The position numbers and the translations under genes were made by a program. A stretch of DNA of 64,000 nucleotides from JAIOSF01 sp963677755. GTDB taxonomy: Bacteria; Campylobacterota; Campylobacteria; Campylobacterales; Arcobacteraceae. The notes under the pieces were generated by a model, which had not been told where the DNA came from, ran no database searches, and was given only the letters and a program-made list of their open reading frames with translations. Shown here piece by piece: positions 1-8,267 of this stretch (position 1 is the first letter of the stretch; every line of letters begins with the position of its first letter). The DNA is taken from positions 2,356,001 to 2,420,000 of the forward strand of contig OY782506.1 of NCBI GenBank assembly GCA_963677755.1, given 5' to 3'.

Positions 1-656
1 CCAATTGCAAAACCATCATAGTCAGTTAAGCTACAAAGCTGTTCAGCAGACATTTTACGAAATTTTTTACTTATTCCACCTTGGATAATAGCAAAAATAT
101 TTTGCTCTACACCTATCCCTTTTGCTTTTTGTGACATATGATATTCTATAGCCTCTTTTGCCCATTTTGTAGTTCTCTTTATTGAAAGTTCTATCCTTTC
201 ATCTGTATTTGGTAAAGCAACTAAATCATCTAATATCATCATAATATCACTATTAAAATCATACTGTGCATCAAGTACTGACTGTGGAGTAAAATAATGT
301 AAACTTCCATCAATGTGAGACTTAAATGTCATCCCATTTTCATCTTGTTTTGTATTTTTACTTAAACTAAAAGCCTGAAATCCACCACTATCTGTTAAAA
401 AATTATTGGGAAACTTCGAAAAACCATGAAGACCACCTAGCTTTTTTATAGTTTTACTTCCAGGGCGAAGATACATATGATAAGTATTTCCTAAAATTAT
501 TTTAGCACCCAAAGTTAACATATCGTTATGATCAAGTGCTTTTACACTTGCTTGTGTTCCAACTGGCATAAAAACAGGTGTCTGAACCTCTCCATGAGCC
601 ATTTTTAAAGTGGTGGCTCTAGCTTCTCCACTTGTAGCATCTACTATAAACTGCAT
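1..656 (-). CDS. tgt: Queuine tRNA-ribosyltransferase, N-terminal part (runs off window)
   Basis: Tgt swaps guanine 34 of GUN-anticodon tRNAs for a queuine precursor. The visible 218 residues start MQFIVDATSGEARATT. They contain GNTYHMYLRPG and the DSGGFQ motif (Asp near residue 89) that holds the conserved active-site aspartate of the family. The later IFAIIQGG segment also fits. The family is about 370 residues long, so the C-terminal 40 percent, with the zinc site, lies beyond base 1. The start is the ATG at 654-656, preceded by GGAG on the minus strand. The gene lies 18 nt downstream of the MscS-type channel gene and is probably cotranscribed with it. I am confident of the family; the active-site assignment is by motif only. 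Confidence 0.93.
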   Translation of the reverse strand, partial: MQFIVDATSGEARATTLKMAHGEVQTPVFMPVGTQASVKALDHNDMLTLGAKIILGNTYHMYLRPGSKTIKKLGGLHGFSKFPNNFLTDSGGFQAFSLSKNTKQDENGMTFKSHIDGSLHYFTPQSVLDAQYDFNSDIMMILDDLVALPNTDERIELSIKRTTKWAKEAIEYHMSQKAKGIGVEQNIFAIIQGGISKKFRKMSAEQLCSLTDYDGFAI

Positions 657-674
657 AATTCTCCGTTTGTCTAT

Positions 675-1490
675 TTATTTTTGTATTATATTATATGTTG
701 GGTATGGTATTTGGATATTATTAAGTGCTAAGGTATCAAATATTTCCATATTTACTTTATATTGAATCTCATTGTATTGTTGTGTTAATGCCCAGTATCG
801 TAGCTCTATATTTATAGAAGCATCTGCAAATTCTTTAATCCCAACTTGTGCTTTTGCCTCTTTTGATATCTCTGTATATTTTTCTAAAATTTCTGATATA
901 ACTTTTATTGCTAGCTTTGGATCACTATTATAATCAATTCCAACCATCATCTCTACAACTGTATAGTCAAAAGAGTTAGTTAAAATCTCTCCAACTATAT
1001 GTTTATTTGGAATTGTTATAAGTTCCTTATCTTCTGTTTCAAGAACGGTGTATGCTAGTTTTATCTCTTTAACTAATCCCATACAACCTTGTATTTTAAT
1101 AGTATTTCCAACAATAAAAGGTCTAGTTGCAATAATAGAAAGTCCCGCTCCAAAGTTTGATAATAGTCCTTGTAAAGCTAAACCAGCTCCCAAAGACATA
1201 GCCCCAATTGCAGCAACAAAAGGGGTAATAGTAATACCAAGTTTTCCCAATGATATAATAGCAACTCCAGCTATAATAATAATCTTAACAGTTGTAGCAA
1301 TAAACTTAGTTAAAGTTATATCCATATTTTTTGCTAATAATAATTTTTCTACGAAGCTTCCAACTTTTTTAGCAACGATAATACCAATGATTAGAATTAT
1401 AATAGCACCAACTATTTGAAAACTATAATTCACAAAAAATTCAATAATAATATCATAAAATTTTTGCATATTTTCTAACTCTTTTTCCAT
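675..1490 (-). CDS. MscS-family small-conductance mechanosensitive channel
   Basis: Inner-membrane channel that releases solutes on hypo-osmotic shock. The 271 residues match the compact MscS form (E. coli MscS has 286). A first membrane helix lies at about 15-40 and a second at about 60-85. The pore helix at about 93-120 is rich in Gly and Ala (AAIGAMSLGAGLALQG). A beta domain (IIATRPFIVGNTIKIQG) and a mixed C-terminal domain follow. Start MEKELENMQKF has a purine-rich leader (AGAGAGAAAG); Met8 is an alternative start. It is the first gene of a short operon with tgt and is divergent from ctpA across about 120 bp. Confidence 0.9.
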   Translation of the reverse strand: MEKELENMQKFYDIIIEFFVNYSFQIVGAIIILIIGIIVAKKVGSFVEKLLLAKNMDITLTKFIATTVKIIIIAGVAIISLGKLGITITPFVAAIGAMSLGAGLALQGLLSNFGAGLSIIATRPFIVGNTIKIQGCMGLVKEIKLAYTVLETEDKELITIPNKHIVGEILTNSFDYTVVEMMVGIDYNSDPKLAIKVISEILEKYTEISKEAKAQVGIKEFADASINIELRYWALTQQYNEIQYKVNMEIFDTLALNNIQIPYPTYNIIQK

Positions 1491-1571
1491 TCTTTCTCTC
1501 TTTATAATATAAATTTTTTAATTATCTAACTTTAATCTTTTTCTTAAAGTCTTATTATATCATTTATTAGT

Positions 1572-1577
1572 TATAAT
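1572..1577 (+). promoter_or_regulatory. Probable -10 element for ctpA
   Basis: TATAAT in the mscS-ctpA divergent gap, 33 nt upstream of the ctpA start codon. No convincing -35 is visible, as is usual for vegetative promoters in Campylobacterota. Call made by sequence inspection only. Confidence 0.45.
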
Positions 1578-1609
1578 CTCAAAAATAACATAAGTGAGAT
1601 TTTAATTAT

Positions 1610-2908
1610 ATGAAAAAAATTTTATTAGTAACACTGTCGTTTGTTCTGACAACTTCTCTTTTTGCGAAAGAGGTACAAGAAGAGCCAACACGATTAGAGT
1701 CATACACAAAACTTCAAAAAGTACTAGCAGCAGTTGAGATGTTGTATGTGGAAGATATGAACTTAAGTAAAATAGTAGATAAATCTATCTCTGGACTACT
1801 CCATGAACTTGATGCTCACTCTTCTATGCTCAATAAAGAATCATACAAAGATATGAAAGTAGAAACAAAAGGTGAATTTGGAGGTCTTGGAATTGTTATA
1901 GGGCAAAGAGAAGGTGCTTTAACAATTATCTCTCCAATTGATGATACTCCTGCGTATAAAGCTGGTGTGGAGTCTGGTGATATTATCTTAAAAATTGATG
2001 AAAAATCAACAATTAATATGACACTTGAAGATGCTGTTGATTTAATGCGTGGGAAAGTTGGAACACCAATTAGTATTACTATAGTAAGAAAAGGTGAAAA
2101 TAAACCAATTAAAATAGATATTATTCGTGATATTATTAAAATACAATCAGTATATGCAAAAACTATTAATGACGATGTATTGTATTTAAGAATTGCCTCT
2201 TTTATGGATATGAAAGTTTCAAGTGAACTAAAAAAATATATTCTTGAACATAAAGAAAAAACGAAAGGGATTATCTTAGATTTAAGAAATAATCCTGGTG
2301 GACAATTAGGTCAAGCGATAGATACTGTTGACTTATTTGTAGATAAAGGGGTAATCGTTTCTCAAAAAGGTCGTGATGAGAGAGATGATGAAGAGTTTAA
2401 TGCAACTTCTTCAAATACAGTTACAGATGTACCAATGGTTGTACTTGTAAATGGGGGAAGTGCTAGTGCTAGTGAGATTGTTTCTGGGGCTCTTCAAGAT
2501 TTAAAAAGAGCTATATTAGTTGGAGATACAACTTTTGGAAAAGGAAGTGTTCAAAGAATTATTCCTATTACAGATAATGGAAGTGAAGCAATTAAACTTA
2601 CTATTGCAAAATATTATCTTCCAAGTGGACGAACTATTCAAGCAAAAGGTATTATCCCTGATATTTCAGTTGCAGCTGGAGAAGTTGTTACAAAAAATGA
2701 CTCTGCTTTTAAAATTAAAGAAGCTGATATGAGAAATCATTTAGAAGAAGAACTTACTAAAGTAGAAACAAAGAAAAAGAAAACAAAAGAAGATGAAAAA
2801 AAAGAGCAAGATGCTAAAAAAATTATCACACCAGAACAAATAGCAAAAGACAATCAGCTAAAATCTGCTTTAGATATTTTGAAATCATTAATTATTATAA
2901 AAGGATAG
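1610..2908 (+). CDS. ctpA: Carboxyl-terminal processing protease (S41 family)
   Basis: Periplasmic PDZ-containing serine protease that trims or degrades proteins from their C-terminus. It has an N-terminal signal peptide (about 1-19, ending SLFAKE) and a PDZ domain at about 88-165 starting GEFGGLGIVIG. The protease core carries NGGSASASEI, where Ser286 is the expected nucleophile, and TFGKGSVQ, where Lys311 is the expected general base. The C-terminal 60 residues are lysine- and glutamate-rich. Length (432) is normal. The gene is followed after 7 nt by purC, so the two are probably cotranscribed although functionally unrelated. The Shine-Dalgarno sequence is weak. Confidence 0.94.
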   Translation: MKKILLVTLSFVLTTSLFAKEVQEEPTRLESYTKLQKVLAAVEMLYVEDMNLSKIVDKSISGLLHELDAHSSMLNKESYKDMKVETKGEFGGLGIVIGQREGALTIISPIDDTPAYKAGVESGDIILKIDEKSTINMTLEDAVDLMRGKVGTPISITIVRKGENKPIKIDIIRDIIKIQSVYAKTINDDVLYLRIASFMDMKVSSELKKYILEHKEKTKGIILDLRNNPGGQLGQAIDTVDLFVDKGVIVSQKGRDERDDEEFNATSSNTVTDVPMVVLVNGGSASASEIVSGALQDLKRAILVGDTTFGKGSVQRIIPITDNGSEAIKLTIAKYYLPSGRTIQAKGIIPDISVAAGEVVTKNDSAFKIKEADMRNHLEEELTKVETKKKKTKEDEKKEQDAKKIITPEQIAKDNQLKSALDILKSLIIIKG

Positions 2909-2915
2909 GACACAA

Positions 2916-3869
2916 ATGGAAATAAGCAAAATTGTAGCACTAGGTCTTTGGCCCCAATCAAAGAAGACTACAACTCAAAAAGGGATTAGTGAACTTGAAG
3001 AGTTAGGGTACCATCTATTTTACATTGGTAAAAATGCAGACCTTTATACTTGTCCAGGTGAGGAACAAAAAGTATTACTTGTAAGAAGTGATCGTTGTTC
3101 AGTATTTGATATTCCTTTAAACTTAGAGATTGAGGGGAAAGGTATCTCTCAAACTACTATTTCAAATAGTGGTGCACAATTTGCTCAACAATCTGGTATA
3201 AAAACAGCTATCTTGGATGAAAAAGTTGATCAAAGTTTAAGTATATCTCCAAGATGTCAACTTATGGAGTTATGTAAACCTTTAGAAGCTGAAATTGATG
3301 GAGATATTGTTCAATTTGAATTTATCTTTAGAAATTATTTAACAGGTTCTTTATTTGAAGCAACACAAAATGGCAATGATCCTTATGGTTTACATTTAGA
3401 TTCAAACTTAGAAGAATGGCATAAATTTGATACACCACTTTTTACACCAACTACAAAAGGTATAAAAGACATTCCATTGAATAGTCAAAAAGTAAGAGAG
3501 GTATTTCCAGAGATTATTTCAAGTTTAGAAAAACTTTTTAAAGATTTTACTAACTATGCTTATGAAAATGGAATTATAGTAGTAGATACAAAACTTGAAG
3601 TTTTTGTAAATGCTCAAGGTGAATGGATTTTGGGTGACGAGATTTTAACACCTGAAAGCTCAAGATTTATATCAAAAGAAAATTTTGATGCTGGAAACTA
3701 TATCTCTATGGATAAACAAATTTTACGAAATTTTGCGAAAGAAAATAGTTGGAAAGCCAAAGCAAAAAATCTTAAGGTTGGTGAAAAACTAGATGTGGAA
3801 GTTCCAGATTCAATTAAAGATGAAATTTTAAATGGGTATAATATTATCCATAATAGATTAAGTAAATAA
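2916..3869 (+). CDS. purC: Phosphoribosylaminoimidazole-succinocarboxamide synthase
   Basis: SAICAR synthase of de novo purine synthesis joins aspartate to CAIR using ATP. The family is recognised by the block TKLEVFVNAQGEWILGDEIL, running into TPESSRF near residues 225-250, which corresponds to the ATP/aspartate-binding DE-TPDSSR signature. At 317 residues it is longer than the E. coli enzyme (237). The N-terminus carries extra sequence before the ATP-grasp-like region. The start ATG has AGGATAGGA just upstream. It precedes purS and purQ, which have their own promoter in the 97-bp gap, so this stretch is a purine synthesis locus. Confidence 0.92.
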   Translation: MEISKIVALGLWPQSKKTTTQKGISELEELGYHLFYIGKNADLYTCPGEEQKVLLVRSDRCSVFDIPLNLEIEGKGISQTTISNSGAQFAQQSGIKTAILDEKVDQSLSISPRCQLMELCKPLEAEIDGDIVQFEFIFRNYLTGSLFEATQNGNDPYGLHLDSNLEEWHKFDTPLFTPTTKGIKDIPLNSQKVREVFPEIISSLEKLFKDFTNYAYENGIIVVDTKLEVFVNAQGEWILGDEILTPESSRFISKENFDAGNYISMDKQILRNFAKENSWKAKAKNLKVGEKLDVEVPDSIKDEILNGYNIIHNRLSK

Positions 3870-3930
3870 ATTTATTAAGAGAACTAACGCAAGACGGTTT
3901 TAAGTAAATCAAATCATATAAGACAATGTG

Positions 3931-3939
3931 TGATATAAT
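3931..3939 (+). promoter_or_regulatory. Extended -10 promoter for purS-purQ
   Basis: TGATATAAT, a perfect TGn-TATAAT extended -10, lies 27 nt before the purS start. Upstream sequence is AT-rich without a -35 hexamer. A weak AGAGGG Shine-Dalgarno follows. Confidence 0.6.
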
Positions 3940-3966
3940 CGCAAAAATATAAATAGAGGGTAGTAA

Positions 3967-4212
3967 ATGAAAGCAATTATAAATATCGGACTTAAAAAAG
4001 ATGTACTTGACTCAGCAGGAAAAGCAACTCATCATAGACTTGATACAGTTGGATTTGCTGATATAGTAAAAGATATTAGGGTTGGGAAGCAGATTATAAT
4101 GGAACTAAACTGTTCAGATGAATCAACTGCAAAAATTGAAGCAACTAAAATGTGTGAACAACTTTTAGCAAATACTGTAATTGAAGATTACGAAATTATA
4201 ATAGAAGCGTAG
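3967..4212 (+). CDS. purS: Phosphoribosylformylglycinamidine synthase subunit PurS
   Basis: Small (81-residue) bridging subunit of the three-part FGAM synthase PurSQL, which converts FGAR to FGAM in purine synthesis. The protein matches PurS in length, in the N-terminal beta strand (KAIINIGLKKDVLDSAGKAT) and in the VGKQIIMEL and ATKMCEQLLANTVIEDYEI segments. It is separated by only 6 nt from purQ. The large subunit PurL is not in the window. The split PurS/PurQ arrangement differs from the single-chain PurL of gammaproteobacteria. Confidence 0.93.
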   Translation: MKAIINIGLKKDVLDSAGKATHHRLDTVGFADIVKDIRVGKQIIMELNCSDESTAKIEATKMCEQLLANTVIEDYEIIIEA

Positions 4213-4218
4213 GCTAAG

Positions 4219-4890
4219 ATGAAAGTAGCAGTATTACAATTTCCAGGAACTAATTGTGAGTATGATACAAAATATGCATTTGAAAAGCTTGGTGCAGAAG
4301 TAACTATTGTTTGGCATGAAGAGACAACTTTACCACAAGATATTGATTTAGTTGTTGCACCTGGTGGATTTTCTTATGGAGATTATTTACGAAGTGGAGC
4401 TTTAGCTAAATTTGCTCCAATTATGACAGCAGTAAAAGAGTTTGCCAATAAAGGTGGGAAAATTTTAGGTATCTGTAATGGATTTCAAATTCTTGCAGAA
4501 ACAGGATTACTTCCAGGTGCATTAAAAAGAAATGATAATCTACACTTCATCTCAAAACACCATCATCTTAAAGTTGTCAATAATGATAATAGCTTTTTAC
4601 AAGAATTATCTATAGGAGATGTAGTAAATATCCCCGTAGCCCATCATGATGGAAACTATTACATTGATGAAGATGGATTGCAAGAACTAAAAGAAAATGG
4701 ACAAATTTTATTACAATACTGTGATAAAAATGGTACAAATCAAGTTCTTAATGGAAGTGTAAATCAAATTGCTGGTGTTTGTAATAAAGAAAAAAATGTT
4801 TTTGGACTTATGCCTCATCCAGAAAGAGCAATGGAGACTTTACTTGGTTGTGACGATGGTATTAAAATGCTTCAAGGCTTTTTTAAATAA
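4219..4890 (+). CDS. purQ: Phosphoribosylformylglycinamidine synthase glutaminase subunit
   Basis: Class I glutamine amidotransferase that feeds ammonia to PurL. All catalytic elements are visible: Cys86 in GICNGFQ, and His200 and Glu202 in MPHPERA. The start MKVAVLQFPGTNCEYDT is typical of PurQ, and 223 residues is the normal size. It forms a tight pair with purS. The next gene starts 20 nt later, so the transcript may continue into the membrane-protein genes. Confidence 0.95.
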   Translation: MKVAVLQFPGTNCEYDTKYAFEKLGAEVTIVWHEETTLPQDIDLVVAPGGFSYGDYLRSGALAKFAPIMTAVKEFANKGGKILGICNGFQILAETGLLPGALKRNDNLHFISKHHHLKVVNNDNSFLQELSIGDVVNIPVAHHDGNYYIDEDGLQELKENGQILLQYCDKNGTNQVLNGSVNQIAGVCNKEKNVFGLMPHPERAMETLLGCDDGIKMLQGFFK

Positions 4891-4910
4891 TTAATGATAA
4901 GTAGAATTTA

Positions 4911-5990
4911 GTGAATACAATAATAAAACTTATTCTACTTATTACCTTTTTTACTAATTCTCTCTTAGCAATTGATAGTGCTAAGTCTAAAGAGATTTAT
5001 CTTTCATATGAAAAATATCCAAATAGAGTATTTACAGGTCAAAAATTTGACATTGTTTTCAATGCGATTATTTTACAAGACAATACTCAATATGATAAAA
5101 TTTTAACAACCTTTACAACTGAAGAGTCTATTGATATTTTAACCCAAGATATACAATGGACTCAAACGAAACCAAATAGATATACAACCACTGTATCTTA
5201 TAAAGTGTATGATAGAGACTTTACCTTACCTCGTATCACACTTGCACTCATAAAAGATGGACAAATTGTAAACTTTTCTTCTATTGAATCACCAAAAATA
5301 GAGTATGAAAAAATTGCAATAAATCAAAAACTTTTTTCAAATATCATTGCAAAAGATTTACAAGTTCACACAGTTAAAACAAAACAATATACAAATAATA
5401 TTTTACATACAACACTTCATCTTGAAGGGGTTAATAGTAATCTTGAAGATTTTCATTTCAACACCTATGAAGATCAAGGTGTAAATAGCTTAAGTGAAAA
5501 CTATCCTCAGCAAAGTTTATACTATTATGTAATGATACCAAGTCATGTAAAACAGATTAACTTTACATATTATAACACTCTACAAAAAGAGTTTATTTCT
5601 ATACATATTCCAATAATTTTAGATGAAGAACTAGTGAGTACACAAACAGAATTAAACCCATACAATAGCAGTATACTTATTTACAAACAAGTTTTTAGTG
5701 GAGTATTCCTTGCTTTATTTATTCTTTTATATATTATTACTAAACATAACAGATACTTGATTTTTATTACTATTATGATTATAATTTTAGCTTATTTATT
5801 TATACCAAATAAGAAAATTCTCTTAAATGAAGATACAAAAGTTTATATTCTTCCAACAAGTAACTCAACTGTATATAAAATTCTTGAACGAAAGCATATA
5901 GTTGAAATAATTAATGAAAAAGATAAATTTGTAAAAGTTCTTTTTGATAATGAAAATATAGGTTGGATAAAGGAGAGTGAAATTGAGTAA
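4911..5990 (+). CDS. BatD-like exported membrane protein with C-terminal SH3 domain
   Basis: No exact function recognised. The 359-residue protein starts at GTG and has a signal peptide (about 1-20, IIKLILLITFFTNSLLA). A large periplasmic beta-rich region of about 230 residues follows; its opening (YPNRVFTGQKFDIVFNAII) resembles the Ig-like domains of BatD oxygen-tolerance proteins. Two closely spaced membrane helices lie at about 255-275 and 282-298, and a bacterial SH3-type domain ends the protein (about 305-359, KVYILPTSNSTVYKI to GWIKESEIE). SH3 domains of this kind often bind cell-wall peptides. It overlaps the plsC start by 8 nt, which implies translational coupling. BatD is usually next to BatA/BatB, which are absent here, so the relation is tentative. 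Confidence 0.65.
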   Translation: MNTIIKLILLITFFTNSLLAIDSAKSKEIYLSYEKYPNRVFTGQKFDIVFNAIILQDNTQYDKILTTFTTEESIDILTQDIQWTQTKPNRYTTTVSYKVYDRDFTLPRITLALIKDGQIVNFSSIESPKIEYEKIAINQKLFSNIIAKDLQVHTVKTKQYTNNILHTTLHLEGVNSNLEDFHFNTYEDQGVNSLSENYPQQSLYYYVMIPSHVKQINFTYYNTLQKEFISIHIPIILDEELVSTQTELNPYNSSILIYKQVFSGVFLALFILLYIITKHNRYLIFITIMIIILAYLFIPNKKILLNEDTKVYILPTSNSTVYKILERKHIVEIINEKDKFVKVLFDNENIGWIKESEIE

Positions 5991-6666
5991 AATAAGAGCC
6001 CTATTTACTGTACTACAATTTACCATAACTGTTTCAGTTGTAATTATTTGTATGTATATTTTCAAAAATAGCAACTATAAAATTAGACGAATTTGGGCAA
6101 AAATGCAAATGAAACTAATGGGTGTTACGGTAATCGTTGAAGGGGAACTTGATCCTAATGCGCAAATGGTATTAATGAACCACCAATCAATATTGGACAT
6201 TGTAGTAATGGAATCATTACATCCTAAAAATCTAGCTTGGGTAGCAAAACAAGAGATAGCAAAAATTCCTTGGTTTGGTCGTATTTTAAAAGCACCTCAA
6301 ATGATAATAGTCCAAAGAGAAAGTAAAACAAGTTTGGTAAAACTCTTAAGAGATGCAAAAGATAGAATATCAAAAAATAGACCAATAGCCATATTCCCAG
6401 AAGGGACGAGAACTGATGGTAAAAAGCTTAGAAAATTTAAAGCTGGAGCAAAAATGATTGCTGATAAAAATAATCTTTTAGTGCAACCTGTTATAATAGT
6501 TGGAACAAAAGAGATTTTTGATTCACAAAACCTTACACAACAAAGTGGAAAAGTGAAAATTATTTTTCTACCTTCAATACAAGCTAAAAGAAAAACAACA
6601 TGGTATGAAGAGTGTGAAAATACAATGGATGAAACACTCAAAAAAGAGCTTCGTAGTGACATTTAA
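5983..6666 (+). CDS. plsC: 1-acyl-sn-glycerol-3-phosphate acyltransferase
   Basis: Membrane-associated acyltransferase that makes phosphatidic acid from lysophosphatidic acid. The catalytic HX4D motif is NHQSILD (His67, Asp72) and the substrate motif FPEGTRT follows about 70 residues later. One N-terminal membrane helix (about 8-28) is present. I place the start at TTG 5983 because AGGAG at 5971-5975 lies 7 nt upstream. The GTG at 5977 would leave only one base after the Shine-Dalgarno. The resulting length is 227 residues. The gene overlaps its upstream neighbour by 8 nt and crcB by 11 nt. Confidence 0.9.
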   Translation: MSKIRALFTVLQFTITVSVVIICMYIFKNSNYKIRRIWAKMQMKLMGVTVIVEGELDPNAQMVLMNHQSILDIVVMESLHPKNLAWVAKQEIAKIPWFGRILKAPQMIIVQRESKTSLVKLLRDAKDRISKNRPIAIFPEGTRTDGKKLRKFKAGAKMIADKNNLLVQPVIIVGTKEIFDSQNLTQQSGKVKIIFLPSIQAKRKTTWYEECENTMDETLKKELRSDI

Positions 6667-7042
6667 CTTAAGTACAGTATTTGCTGTTGGGATAGGTGGA
6701 TTTATTGGAGCTGTTAGTAGATTTTATGTGGGAATACAAGTGGTAAAATATTTTCCCCATGAATTACCACTCGCAACATTAACAGTAAATATAGTTGGGA
6801 GTTTCTGCATAGGATTATTAGTTGCTTTATTTTTAATATTTTCTCCATCTGATATTGTAAAAGGTTTTTTAATCACTGGGATATTAGGTGCACTTACTAC
6901 TTATTCTACATTTGCAATAGAAAGTTATATCTTACTTAATAACAATATTTGGTATGGAATTTTGAATATTATTTTAAATGTGATGGGTACAATATTAGCA
7001 GCAGGTGCTGGATACAAACTTGTATCTTACTTTATTAGATAA
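6656..7042 (+). CDS. crcB: Fluoride-specific ion channel CrcB/Fluc
   Basis: Small dual-topology membrane protein that exports fluoride. Four hydrophobic helices are visible. The family motifs GGFIGAVSRF, LTVNIVGSFCIG and GALTTYSTFAIE are all present; the last contains the Thr/Ser/Phe residues of the fluoride path. An open frame reaches back to 6605, but I choose GTG 6656. It has AAGAG about 7 nt upstream and gives 128 residues, matching the 120-130 of the family, while the longer version would add a non-conserved basic leader. It overlaps plsC by 11 nt. No fluoride riboswitch is visible, and none is expected inside plsC. Confidence 0.92.
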   Translation: MTFNLSTVFAVGIGGFIGAVSRFYVGIQVVKYFPHELPLATLTVNIVGSFCIGLLVALFLIFSPSDIVKGFLITGILGALTTYSTFAIESYILLNNNIWYGILNIILNVMGTILAAGAGYKLVSYFIR

Positions 7043-7054
7043 GGATTTTATAAA

Positions 7055-7912
7055 ATGCAATTATACATTTATGCCAAAAGCGGACATAGCTTTGGTTTAG
7101 AAAATATTAGACGAGCAAGTGTTTTACACAATATGTTAGAAAATTCTGACCCTATATTGTGTAGTGCGGATTATAGAGCTGCCACTTTTGCCAAAGCTGA
7201 ACTTGGTGTAAAAAAAGGTGTTGGTGTAGATGTGATTGGGAATATGCCAAATGTTATGGAAAGAGGCGATATGCTTATCTATGATGATAGTAATGAAGCT
7301 AGTTCTACTATGCAAACACATATGAAAGAGTATTGTACTCATTTATATAAAGTTGGTGTTGATATCCCTTTTGATATAGTTGATAATACTTTTTTTGAAC
7401 ATGTTGAAACAACAAATGAAAAAGCAATCTTTTTTGCTGATGATGATTATGCCGAGTGGTTTTTTAAGCTTATTCAAACATCCAATCAACAAAATTTTCC
7501 TCTTATTTGGGGACATTATTTTTTCTTTAAAAATGAGAATAAGATAGCCTCTTATTTTAGTGAAGTGATAGAAGAAGATGGATATATAGATACTATAAAA
7601 TCTACAAAATACCTTTTAACCGCAAGTGTACACACATGTTTAGAGTCTCTTGCATCTGGTAACAACCCTGTGTTTTTTCAAAGAGGTGATAAACCAGTAG
7701 AAAATAAGGATTTACTCACAAAATACAATATTCCAACTATTGAAAAAGTAGAAGATATGGAAACTTTACTAGAGAAGTTTGAAAAAATAACTCAAAATTA
7801 CCCAAAAACAAATCCAATTGAGAAATATGATATTTCAAAAATAAAAACAGAGATAGAAAATACTATCAAAAAATTTGAGATGATTCAACCATCTTTAGAA
7901 TATAAGTTTTAA
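7055..7912 (+). CDS. Uncharacterised 285-residue protein, possibly GT-B/Rossmann-like
   Basis: Not recognised. The protein is soluble, with no signal peptide or membrane segment. The opening, MQLYIYAKSGHSFGLENIRR, has a glycine/histidine loop after the first strand that recalls the N-terminus of GT-B glycosyltransferases and PseG. A further segment reads VGVDVIGNMPNVMERGDMLI, and HTCLESLASGNNPVFFQRGD near residues 190-210 looks like the sugar-donor side of such folds. The C-terminus is a charged helix. It starts 12 nt after crcB behind AAGGA and closes the run ctpA to here, ending at a hairpin terminator. The fold suggestion is inference only. Confidence 0.5.
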   Translation: MQLYIYAKSGHSFGLENIRRASVLHNMLENSDPILCSADYRAATFAKAELGVKKGVGVDVIGNMPNVMERGDMLIYDDSNEASSTMQTHMKEYCTHLYKVGVDIPFDIVDNTFFEHVETTNEKAIFFADDDYAEWFFKLIQTSNQQNFPLIWGHYFFFKNENKIASYFSEVIEEDGYIDTIKSTKYLLTASVHTCLESLASGNNPVFFQRGDKPVENKDLLTKYNIPTIEKVEDMETLLEKFEKITQNYPKTNPIEKYDISKIKTEIENTIKKFEMIQPSLEYKF

Positions 7913-7923
7913 AGATGTAGATT

Positions 7924-7953
7924 ATGGAGAACTAGTAAAGTTCTCCATCTTTT
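7924..7953 (+). terminator. Hairpin terminator between convergent genes
   Basis: 10-bp perfect stem ATGGAGAACT / AGTTCTCCAT with a 5-nt loop, then CTTTTAT. It follows the stop of the 285-residue gene and overlaps the last codons of rsfS on the other strand, so it may act for both directions. Confidence 0.55.
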
Positions 7954-8267
7954 ATAGAAAAGTTTTCTAAAAAGTTTTCTAAAGTATATTTATCTCTATA
8001 CTCTTGTGTCATAAGATGAATAAGAATATCTCCTAAGTCTATAATAGTCCAGTCTCCATCTTCTTCTGTTCTTACAAACTCTTCTCCTGCTGGTTTCAGT
8101 TCATCTTTAAGATTTTCTAAAAGTGCTAATGAGTGTTTTGTATTTAATGCAGTTGCTATAATCACTTGATTTGTGATATATCCTTTGTCTGTAAGATCAA
8201 ACACCTCAATATCTTCTGCTTTTTTAGCATCAAGTATAGTCATGATTCTTTTTATTCTTTCTTCCAT
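7932..8267 (-). CDS. rsfS: Ribosomal silencing factor RsfS
   Basis: RsfS (Iojap/DUF143) binds ribosomal protein L14 and blocks subunit joining when nutrients run low. The family is recognised by DAKKAEDIEVFDL, VIIATALNTKHSLAL and the core DGDWTIIDLGDILIHLM followed by EYRDKYTLENF. At 111 residues it is full length. It is the last gene of a three-gene minus-strand operon, overlapping nadD by 16 nt. The nadD-rsfS pair is common across bacteria, which supports both calls. Confidence 0.95.
   Translation of the reverse strand: MEERIKRIMTILDAKKAEDIEVFDLTDKGYITNQVIIATALNTKHSLALLENLKDELKPAGEEFVRTEEDGDWTIIDLGDILIHLMTQEYRDKYTLENFLENFSIKDGELY

Noticed and set aside
1048..1419. Open frame of 123 codons opposite the MscS gene
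   Set aside because: It is a shadow frame: proline/isoleucine-rich, without a ribosome site, inside a well conserved gene.
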